The notes under the pieces are model-generated. The model searched no databases. It worked only from the letters and a program-made list of their open reading frames with translations, and was not told where the DNA came from. A program made the translations under genes and the position numbers. 64,000 nt of DNA from Pholiota molesta (Eukaryota > Basidiomycota > Agaricomycetes > Agaricales > Strophariaceae): positions 1-64,000 of the forward strand of contig JACGCK010000205.1 in the NCBI GenBank assembly GCA_014925825.1, read 5' to 3'. This document shows positions 1 to 9,019 of this stretch, one piece after another (position 1 is the stretch's first letter; each line of letters begins with the position of its first letter).

Positions 1-2453
1 TATGCGCATTAGACCAATAACACCTTTCTTGAATGTGCAAACTGACGAAATGAATGGATGGAGTGGGACTCTGGGAGAGTGTTGAAGTGCAAAATGATAA
101 ATCGGAATCCAGAACCCATGAGGACATCACATCACATGACCGCTGCAGCGCTCGGACCTTGGCCAATGGCCTTGCATGAACTTGAACACTACCTCCACCC
201 CTCCCCGTCCCGCGGACCGTATCCCTGCGCCTCCTCTGCTTTGTCTAAGCACTCGTTCGCGTCTGACGCAAAACCACACGCGCAGGGCGGACTCGCGCCA
301 TTCTGACGTCTACCCCACGGCTCCCCCAGGCCCCACTAGTCCACGCCAGCGCTACACCCGGCACACCAATCTCTCGCACAGAATCTCCACTGCACCTCCA
401 TCCTCAGCCGTGCGGCTGCGCAGTTCTTTTCCTTGCCCGTCTACGGTATGGAGGTGGACGCCTCGCCGTCCTCGCGCGTCGTGCAGCCGCCGACGTGTCC
501 TCCTCTCCTAGGACAATGCGGCGCGGACACGATCTGACTGGTCAGGCACCCTGCGCGTGTATCTGGAGTATCGCTTGGAGAAACCGCGTCTGGGGGGATA
601 TGTAGTGCTCGCTCGGCGGTATGTATGTATGTATGTATGCGTATTACTGTCGCTGCTGCATACCGATTTCTGACGCGGAATACTTATTTAGCGCCGCCGT
701 TCCTGTTCGACCCGAGGGACCTGCACTGCGAGTAACATCATACCCTCCACGAATACTACGCCTATGGGGCTTAAAAGCTTAATTTCTGACGGTAAGGACC
801 AACCTATTCACTCAGTCCCGCGATCTTCCCTAAACCACCGCCCTTCTGTACGCAGACATCGGCCCCATCTAGGGTTGCAGTTCCACTAAGCAGTATCGGC
901 GCGCATTCCTGCTTTTACCCCACGTTCGGCGGGTGGATTTCGGTTGGCTGTTGGCGGTGCCGGTGATCGCGTGAAGGACTGGGGCGGGATGCTGTGTTGG
1001 GGTCTGCTGAGGGTGGGCGAAGGTGGACCCGTTTTTGGATTTGGACGCGTCCGTTGAGGCTGGCGCGCGCGCTGGGAACCTTGCCGGGTATGCTTCGAGG
1101 CACGGGCTTCTGGCGTCGTTGGATACGCGCCGCGTTCAGGGGCGATCATCTGTTGCGCCGCGGGCGGAGGCGCGGATGTCGCGTTTCCAGCCAGTCAGTT
1201 CCTGTGCGCGCGGTTGTGTCCTGCGTGGCCCGTCGCCATCCGCAGTGATTGGAGCCTCTATCTATGTGAGGTGGTACGTTCTCTATTCACCTGTATTTAG
1301 TATCCTACTCACGTTGTCTTGCGCTCAGCCCCTCGATGCGCTCGCCATCCGCCTCAGGCGCGTTTTGCTCCAAGTGATTTCAAGGAGGGCGCGGAGGTTA
1401 ACAGAGAAGACTCTTCAGGTAGGTCTAGGTCTCATTATTCTCGGTTTTTGCACGTCGCACACGACGCTGTACATCCGCGCTGTACGCACGATGGAACCAA
1501 ATTTAATCATTTCTGCGAGTGGGCCATTTGAAATCTGGGAACTGATGATGGTGTAAGGTGTCAATTGTGTTATTATATCTGCTTGTGGCACGGGTTTACA
1601 TGATGGATTGCGTATCTTGTACATTCTAACGCGAGCCCACACCTTGAAAACGGTAACGGCTGTGGCTCGTGCGTCCGTTCGAGGCCATTCATCACGCTCC
1701 TTGCGGGCGCCCCACTTCGAAAAGGAATAGGTACGGCGCTCGATGACGATGGTTTATATATGAATACAGATAGAAAACTGGAATAACCTAGAATAGCGTG
1801 TCTGATAAACAGGTATAAAATACCTCCTGTAACGAAAGTCTATGTTAGACCGACAAGATGGCGCACAGCGGAAGTCGCAAACGCAGACTGGAGCGCACAC
1901 ACCGTCCGCGCGTCGTGGGTATCAGATTGCAGCATCAAAGCCAGCGGTCGACGACGACCGGTACGCAGAGGAGTCGAAAGAAAAGACAGTCTGGCTCTTC
2001 GCCAGGCATACATGGATCCACTATGCGTCAGAGAAGGGCTCCTAATCAAGAGGGGGCCAAGCCCAGTGCCGTTGCCTTTGCGCATCGCAGCGCCACATAT
2101 GGGGACATTCAAAGGTGGCATTGAGCACCCGAGTCCCCTGTGCAGCGCAGGGAGTACGTCTGGGCATGGCACGGGGGAAGTGACGCCCGCTGAGAATGAC
2201 GTAGAACTTGACGAGTACGTGAGTGCTCTCAGCGCTGGGGAACAGCGCAATGCGCGCGCCCGAGAGCGGGAGGAGGAGCTGGCCGGGGGGCGCCTTCATC
2301 AGCAAACCGATCGTGAAAAGGTATCAGACGTCCATCACATGATGAGTTGCAGGGAGGGACATGCTGACCTTGACCCAGAGTATATTGATCGCAGCGGTCA
2401 AATATACTCGAAGATCAAGGAAGCCCTTGAATCATCATGGGAGACGCCGGCCC
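1..2453 (+). repeat. Left arm of large imperfect inverted repeat
   Basis: This stretch matches the reverse complement of about 10295-12905 over most of its length, with many substitutions and small gaps. Matching landmarks are the start of the window with about 12900, the motif at 131-160 with 12741-12772, the block at 1740-1830 with 11030-11130, and the block at 2330-2453 with 10295-10430. Open frames inside it, such as 1023-1556, are conserved only as far as the DNA is and show no recognisable protein. A TATG microsatellite lies near 620-640. I see no intact gene. The repeat may extend left of the window. The arm resumes at 8201 after the inserted element. Confidence 0.8.
2445..2453. repeat. 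Left 9-bp target-site duplication of the RecQ/DUF6589 element
   Basis: CGCCGGCCC lies immediately before the element and is repeated exactly at 8192-8200. The homologous uninterrupted site in the opposite repeat arm has it once (10295-10303, reverse strand). An A precedes the motif on both sides, so the duplication could also be counted as 10 bp. Confidence 0.88.
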
Positions 2454-2533
2454 TAGTCTGTAGCTAAACGCGCATGGTTCATGGGCGTAAAAAAATAGAT
2501 CATGTGCATATCACGTTTCGTTCTCACGGACCT

Positions 2534-2543
2534 CGACGCGTCG
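2534..2543. promoter_or_regulatory. Left subterminal motif, candidate protein-binding site
   Basis: The 9-mer GACGCGTCG at 2535-2543, 81 bp inside the left end, recurs at 8010-8018, 173 bp inside the right end. A partial copy (GACGCG) lies at 2573-2578. Shared subterminal motifs are common binding sites for transposition proteins; that role here is inference. Confidence 0.4.
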
Positions 2544-2604
2544 TAAATTAGTTACCGCTGGTCAGTACTATTGACGCGTTCCAGCTCATTTATTCCTATA
2601 TACT

Positions 2605-4639
2605 ATGGCCGTAACTCCTCCTCCGGACAAATTTAAGTTTTCCTCGCCGGAGGGAATTGATTTTTGTCGCGGAATTCTTATCAAAACCCTCCCTTTCTGC
2701 CCTCATGACTACCAATTAGCTGGTGTTGCGTCTATTTTGGATGGACATGACTTTCTCGCGGTGTCTGCCACTGGATCCGGGAAGACTGCGTATACGTACA
2801 TGACACTCCATGTAATTCAAGCCATTCAGAAGGATCCAAGCTGCTGCCCTTCCGCCAATTTCCCGCACAATGCAGCTATTTTGGTGATTTCTCCTACTAC
2901 AGCTCTGGAAGAAGATCAGGCAAGTTACTAAGTACAATCTCTGGTGGAATAAATTATTATAACTTCAATATCATTAATAGCAATCAAAATTTCGCAAATT
3001 TGGACTCACTGCTCAAGCTGTCAATAGCATTACGAAACAAGAAGCCGACAAAAAGGAGCTTAATATTTGGAAGCAAGTTGAGGCAGAAACCGATGTGGTT
3101 TTGGTTTCTCCAGAGATGCTTTCAACACCAGGCTTTCAATATTTGGTTGACAGCAAATTATTCTGTGGCCGATTATATGCGATCTGCTTCGATGAGCTCC
3201 ATCTACTAAATAGCTGGGGCGTCAATTTCCGACCTGACTTCCAACAAATTGCCTTTGTCCGTCGACGATTTATCCAGCATGTCATTTTATTTGGAACAAC
3301 AGCTACGCTTCGAATCGGTCTTCCAATGCAAACCATACTCAAATTTCTTGGATTCAACGAAGGCCGCTTTGTTCTCCATCGTCGATCCAATGCACGTTCG
3401 GACATCAAACTCACTGTTCGCACCCTTGATGCTTCTCACTCCAGTGAACGCTTTCCACAACTCGACTGGATTCTCAAAGCAAAAGGAAAAACCCTCGTCT
3501 TTTGTCCAACTATTCGGTTTGGATTTAAACTCGCCGTCTATTTCTGGCATCTCGATCCTCGAGGTTCTGTGCTCGATCAGAATATTCGGCTATTCAATTC
3601 GCTCAACGCCGCAGACTACAATCGTGAAACCTTACAGCTTCTGGAAGGAAACAATAGCTCAAATATTACTATTGCTACTGACAAGCTATCAGTTGGTGTC
3701 GATATTGCGGACTTCCAGACAGTCGTCATTATTGATCCCAAGAACATGGATGATATGTGGCAAAAGGCTGGACGCGTTGGTCGGGACCGATCAAAAATCT
3801 CGAATCCGCAGGTGGTTGTCTATTTCCCTAGGGAGGTTGTAAAGGCTGCAGAATATTTTGCGGAGGCGTCAGCCAATCCATCCCCAGCTGATACAGTAAT
3901 TTCCCAAAAGAAGCGCAAACTTGACAGCAGTGGGAATGCCGAGGACATCAAGGAAGATCAAGTCAGCCTGTACAGATTTATCACGGCACCCTGCAAACCT
4001 GCTGAGATCGATGTCCAGTATGGTAACGGAGACGACGAACCTTGTTCCCCCTCTTGTTTGACCTGCGCAGCATCCCCTCCACCCACTATGCCATCAGACG
4101 GCTGCATCTGTAGTGGCTGCCAGCCCGAACCTCGCCCAGCCGCTGTCCCCAAAGCCTCACGAGCAAAACAACTTCCCGTTCACCTTCGCGTCACAAAAGC
4201 TATGCGGCAGCTTGGGGTCCAATCACTGCAGGATTTCCGCGAAGAGGTTTATTTCAGTGCCGATGAATTGTCTACGAGCATGGTACCCCTTCATTCTTTT
4301 CTTCCCGACAACACCATCAATTCGATCCTCGATAACTTCCCAACTCTGTTACAAAAGTCTACCATCCAACCATTTGTTCAGCCGGACATACAAGACAGTC
4401 ACGACGCTGCGCGTCGCCTCCTCACCCCATTCATCAAGGACAATCAATTCATGGTGGATCGAAGTCATGATTTACTTCGCATTCTCTGGAATATTCACAT
4501 TTTATTCGACCGTATCCGTGAAGAAAAAAAACAGGAGCAAAAGGCAAAGCGAGATCTAAAGCGTACGGGTCCTCAACGACGTCGAGATAACACGATGGAA
4601 ATTGGGGAACAGGAAGAACGGGAATCAGAGCATGAATAA
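2605..4639 (+). CDS. RecQ-family ATP-dependent DNA helicase of the element
   Basis: Two exons, 2605-2919 and 2981-4639, encode 657 residues. The 61-nt intron uses a GC-AG pair (donor CAG|GCAAGT), which keeps the frame; no GT donor does. Superfamily 2 helicase motifs appear in order: motif I ATGSGKT near residues 55-61, motif II DELH at 176-179, motif III GTTAT near 210-214, a segment KTLVFCPT near 275, motif V ATDKLSVGVD near 337-346 and motif VI QKAGRVGR at 366-373. A cysteine cluster (about residues 460, 464, 467, 480, 482 and 485) sits where RecQ proteins bind zinc. The C-terminus is charged and rich in lysine and glutamate. RecQ enzymes unwind DNA 3' to 5' using ATP. The gene converges on the DUF6589 gene, 78 bp from its stop. 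I infer a role in moving or copying the element, but it could be a passenger. No frameshift or missing helicase motif was seen. Confidence 0.9.
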
Positions 4640-4717
4640 GTAATATTAGAAAATCTGGGTACAATATCAAAATTACTGATGAATTAAACGAGTGTATGTA
4701 TTGGATCTGGGTAGTAT

Positions 4718-7700
4718 TTAGTCGGAATCATAACCGCCATTGTAATCATTATCAGAATCTGATTCTGCGTCTGATTCAGAGCCGCGCTCCAGGATCTCAT
4801 TGGCAGTCAGCAAGATATCCTGCTCTGACAGGCTGTGCACTGTTAGGCGCCCACTGTTTGCATTTGAAAAGTGCAAAATCTCCGGCCGTCCAATAAAATT
4901 GGGAAAGGTTACCTTGTCTGAATCGGATTCGGATTCGGATTCGAGCTCCATAATTGGCATGGGCATGGCTTCACTTCGTCTATCGTCCGTGCCAGAGGGC
5001 TCAGGCTCGACGGTCTCTTTTTGCCGCTCGCGAAAGCTTTGCGTCAGGTCGCGTGCATGTGTGGTCTTGTGAATCCATTTGTCCAGTTTGCCATTGGCGA
5101 GATTAGCAGCACCTTTCTGGTAGTCATCAATGAACAACTGGGTGTCGAACGTGCGGCGGGATTGAAAGGAATGGAGTTGTGTTTTTCTGTAGACATCAAG
5201 AAGGATATTGAGCTCGGCGAGGCGCCCAACCTCAGAGTGCTTTGCTGATCTTTCTTGCAAACCGACGCCATCAAACCAGGACAGTTTTAAGCGTGCCACA
5301 TGATGGAGATTCCGCGACCAGGTCTTCCGGATGAATTTGTCACCGTATTCGACGCCTTTACGTTCGACGACAGCCTCGAGTAGCCGATTGAAGTATTCTT
5401 GGACGAAATCACCCGCAGACCAGTGGCCGGCACGTCCCGTAAGATTAACAAGGGTCATTTGGAGTAGTCCACGACGCAAGTCTTCGCTCGATTCGATTTC
5501 CAGAGTCGCTATCATCTCAAGAACATATCCCATGTACTTGGCATGAGACGAACCAGCGAATGTGAAAGCCATGGATTTAATAATCTCCCACACACGCCCG
5601 ACATCACCCTCTGCAGTCGACAGAGAGAGTTCGCGAGCCATCATGGTTTCTCGCATGAAAGCCATAGATCGTGCTAATACCTGATCACCAGCAAAGTTTG
5701 GATCGCTGTCGAGTGATGTTGCCCAAGCATTTGGTAAGATAGGAGTTACAGTGTCCTTGGCAAGAAATCTGCCACCCCGCATGACACGTTCTTGAGCGCG
5801 TACACTCGTATATGAGTGATAGAGCTGTCGGGCGCTTATTTCAAGATCTTCGTAGGATGGAAGGTTCTTCTTTGATGCCAAAGAACTGAAGTGTTGAAAA
5901 AGGTCGTCCGTTTTGTAAAAGAGCCTATACACATCATTATAATTGGACTTCAAAGAAGAAAGAAAAATAACTCACCTCCAACAATCAAGAATACGAGCAT
6001 CTAAAACAAGAAACGCAAAGTCTCGGCTGTTGTAGAAATCAACTTTCTTGAGATTGGGAGGTTTTTTGTGTCCGATCTTTGCTGCGCTATGTGCAAGCCG
6101 CGATGGATCGTTAGTTAATGCGGGTCCCCAGTGCGATTCGAAGATTCGGCTGAGATTGGTCCATTCGGTATGCCACCATTCAAGCAGGGGCTGAACGATT
6201 CGCATGGATTGAAGGTCGCTTTCGTGGAACTGAAGGTACTCTTTCAGCTGAACCATCTTTTCGTATGTCAGTCCATCACCACCAATTGGGAAAAGGCGGT
6301 TCTTGAACGTATCGGAGGTTTGGCCAGTCTGTTCCAGAAAATCGAGTAGTGCCGCATTGAGATCTGTTGTGATTGATTCGTTGCAGCTGCTCGACGCCAA
6401 TGGGTGTACCTTTGAGGGTTTTTCCTTCAGCGGTTGTTTCGAAACCCTAGTCCGGTACCGAACGGAAATTTCTGGCTCGAGAAATGAGAGGGATGGGATG
6501 TAATGAATGAGCGTACTAATCCATTGAAGGATACACGTTTCTCCAATATGGGAATTGTCGATTAGTTTGTGAAGCCCGTGGAGTGTGAGCGTCTTTCGAG
6601 AGTGCGTGGTTCGAAAGTCCTCTGCATTCTTGAGGTCGAAGGTGGAAATATCGATACCATCAAGCTCGATCTCGTAGTACGTGGCAGCGAGTCCGATGTT
6701 GAGCCTATTCTGACGGCCTATGGCAGTATCTCTTTGAACGAGGTAGTTCTGTACATTGTCGAGGCGTATTACACCGATTGTCGACGGGTCAAGTCCATGT
6801 GAGAGTGTCAGAGCTGCTTCACATTCTGAAAGCGCGTCCATAGAACGAATAACAGAGTTATAGGAAGGCATGTCACCTATGCGGCTACGATAGCGGAACA
6901 GATCAAAGGGCGCTTTGGATCCGAAGTAAACGAGAGCGGTTGCCAGTGGAAGGAGTTTGGCACGCGAGGAGCGGGAATAATTGATCGTACTGATAACATT
7001 AACAGCAACCTGAATAAAGAATAATTGTTAAGGAGGAAATGACTGGTCTATCAGTAGAAAAAACTTACTAGATGTGGAGGACGCTTAGTTCGCACAATTC
7101 TACTCCTATCGCGAGGACGGCGAGCTGCGAGTGTGTTGACAAGATTCCACAGGAGCAGTTGGTGCATCGTGATAATATCCTGGGCATGCTCAAACGTCAG
7201 CGCTCCAATGTCGCGCCATTCGATCTTTTTCTCGTGGTGACGTTTGTTCGATAGCGAGAGGTGAAGACCGCTCAATGTTGCAATTGCAGACTCCGCTTCC
7301 TTGACAAGTTTCTTGAGAACAGTCTGGACGGCGAAGGAAGTAAGAGCTGTGCGTACGGGCTTGAGGTCGCTGTAAGGTGTGTCTGTGGAGTACATGTTGG
7401 GGGAGTCTCGTTCAAGACGGCCGTATGGGTGCTTGTACCAGCACTCTAGAATTTTTGCTGGTGGATATTTGACGTTGCCATTGAAGAAATGTTGGAGGGT
7501 AGCTGTGATAGATTCGCGCGAAATGTTCCACTGGTTGAAACGAGAGTCATGGGCATCGAGCGTCGTCTGAGAGAAATCGAGGTCCGCGGTTGCCTGGGAA
7601 GCGTAGAAGAGCGCCTCGCTGAATGTCCAATCGAGTTCATGCTTGATAAAGCCGTAAAAAAGCTTAACCTTGTCAGAAATAGTAAGCGGTGTGATTTTTC

Positions 7701-7947
7701 CGCGTTTGCGGCGATCTGCCGGTGCTGGAGTATTTTCTTTACCCCATGCCTTTCGTTTAGACCCTGAGGTGTTCTTTGGTGTTGCCCGAGAGCTGTGATT
7801 GGAAGGTATTGGGGAGAAAGCAGCAGAATAATAGCCAGATACACCAGTACCAGGAGTATTCCAAGATGTAGAGTAGTTAGCCAAGGGAGTGTGTGTAGTA
7901 ACTTTATAAGGAGTGTGTAGAGCATTAGTTTGTTGAGATTCCGACAT
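4718..7947 (-). CDS. DUF6589-domain protein, candidate transposition protein of the element
   Basis: Three exons (7947-7069, 7009-5976, 5924-4718) with introns of 59 and 51 nt give 1039 residues. The joins keep frame and restore a continuous conserved block across the second intron (DARILDCW joined to RLFYKTDD). The N-terminus is Ser/Thr/Asn-rich with a basic patch (RRKRGK, about residue 80). The DUF6589 core runs from about residue 370 to 880, including LDNVQNY (D377), IGRQNRLNIG, FPIGGDGLTYEKM (D538), WWHTEW (571-576), FESHWG (E584), KKPPNLKKVDFY, and later AGHWSAGDFVQEYFNRLLEA. The C-terminus ends in acidic Ser/Asp/Glu repeats. DUF6589 proteins are common in agaricomycetes and have no assigned function that I know of. 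The clustered invariant-looking acidic residues could be a catalytic triad, but that is speculation. The gene is intact and shares the element with the helicase. Confidence 0.87.
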
Positions 7948-8009
7948 GAGAAGTCTTAGTTTGCGCGTAGATTAAGCAGGGAATTATGTTTACAGCAAGC
8001 AGACGCGCA

Positions 8010-8018
8010 GACGCGTCG
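8010..8018. promoter_or_regulatory. Right subterminal motif GACGCGTCG
   Basis: Identical to 2535-2543 near the other end and embedded in a GACGCG-rich stretch (8002-8018). It lies upstream of the DUF6589 start, so it could be a promoter element as easily as a transposition-protein site. Confidence 0.35.
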
Positions 8019-8098
8019 TGTATATTGGTCACATGGTACATCGTGGGAGTAAATAGCGTGGAAAAGTAGTTACGCCAGTATACACGGCGCGTTTGCAA

Positions 8099-8178
8099 GC
8101 AGACTCCAGATGGAAAGTTGATCGACTATCATCAACTGATTGATCGAATATCATCAATTGCTTTCCACTGGAGTCTGC
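8099..8178. repeat. Subterminal hairpin at the right end of the element
   Basis: Arm 8099-8117 (starts GCAGACTCCAG) pairs with 8161-8178 (ends CTGGAGTCTGC) with a single-base bulge. Inside, GATCGACTATCATCAA and GATCGAATATCATCAA repeat directly and pair partly with each other. The structure ends 13 bp before the element boundary. No equivalent was seen at the left end. Confidence 0.7.
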
Positions 8179-8191
8179 CTACGGGAGACTA

Positions 8192-8200
8192 CGCCGGCCC
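8192..8200. repeat. Right 9-bp target-site duplication
   Basis: CGCCGGCCC, identical to 2445-2453. Sequence following it (ATATGTCTC...) aligns with sequence following the single copy in the unoccupied site on the reverse strand near 10294 (ATGTGTCCC...). Confidence 0.88.
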
Positions 8201-8935
8201 ATATGTCTCGATTTGTGGTATGTCAGCGAGGTGGAGCATGTACATATATAGGAATAAGTATGGTTCTCCGCCCACAGGTAACACATCCAAAAGAACACGG
8301 GTCGATTCAGATGTTCGATGACAGCGGTATGTGGCAGATGTGTATAGAGACAGAAGTTTGGAGGAATCGGGCACAACGTGCTCGATGGACAGGTATCGAC
8401 ATCCCCCACACATCGAAGAACCGCCCGCGAGCAAGAAGAGGGCGAAGCAGCAGCAGCAGCACGCCGCCCTTCGCTGTCGATAACAAAGAAGAGCCGCATG
8501 CACGCCCGCACCGGCGCTCTGCAACGACATTGGCCACACACGAGTCCAAAGGAACGACTGGCCCCTTTGCCAGGCGTATTTAGTCTGCCCTCTATTTGAG
8601 CGCAGGTCCTAATCAGGAGGGCCCAACTTCACACTCAGACAAGCGCCTCATATAGGACATTCAAAGGTGGCTCGAATGATGGCATTGGACACCTGAATCC
8701 CATGCGAGGGCAGAGGCGCTGCGAGTGCCTATGTGCTTGGCCCCGCAAAATAGGGAACCCCCTGACGCTGAGGATGGACTTTACGAGCAAGTGGGACCGT
8801 TGCTGGAGCTCATGCGAGTGTTTTCGAAGAGGAGACTCAGAGCGGATTGCAATTTGATTGCAATCGATATCAGGATCCATCACATAATGACCTCGAGCGC
8901 TCGGACCTCCTTGTGTCCTTGGGCGGCCCGCTCAG
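8201..8935 (+). repeat. Continuation of the left inverted-repeat arm after the insertion
   Basis: 8201-8600 matches the reverse complement of about 10000-10294, and 8600-8935 matches the reverse complement of about 9020-9365. A short CAG/GCA run lies near 8446-8461. The small peptides encoded at 8883-8635 (minus) and 9101-9346 (plus) resemble one another only because the DNA is palindromic. No gene recognised. Confidence 0.75.
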
Positions 8936-9019
8936 GTTGCACCGCTCGACCTTGCATGGATCCGGGTTCGGGGTTGGCGTGTGTGGGGAGGCGTTGAGTT
9001 GTGGGCAGAGGTAGAGGTT

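Larger units (their letters stand above)
2454..8191. mobile_element. 5.74-kb DNA transposon-like element carrying RecQ helicase and DUF6589 genes
   Basis: The element begins TAGTCTGTAGC and ends AGACTA. The reverse complement of its right end reads TAGTCTCCCGTAGGC, giving a 6-bp perfect terminal inverted repeat that extends imperfectly if a 3-base gap is allowed. It is flanked by the direct repeat CGCCGGCCC. The paralogous locus near 10260-10330 matches both flanks and lacks the element. It carries only two genes, convergent, with stops 78 bp apart. That leaves about 150 bp at the left end and 244 bp at the right end for promoters and recognition sites. It looks more AT-rich than its flanks. 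Both genes are open throughout, so the insertion looks young compared with the decayed host repeat. I do not know a described transposon family with this pair of genes; that is a statement of my knowledge, not of a search. Confidence 0.85.

Noticed and set aside
1023..1556. Open frame shared with 11919-11467 (minus) as a conserved gene
   Set aside because: The similarity is what the inverted-repeat DNA predicts; there are frame breaks and no recognisable domain.
2605..4639. Telomere-linked RecQ helicase (TLH-type) explanation
   Set aside because: No telomere repeats are visible, the surrounding genes include single-copy housekeeping genes, and the helicase sits inside a precisely bounded insertion with a target duplication.
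2454..8191. Helitron
   Set aside because: Despite the helicase and the right-end hairpin, there is a 9-bp target duplication, there are inverted terminal repeats, and no Rep/HUH motif was seen in either protein.
8179..8541. Cysteine-rich minus-strand open frames as a small secreted protein
   Set aside because: They lie within the inverted repeat, overlap in several frames and have no conserved counterpart frame in the other arm.
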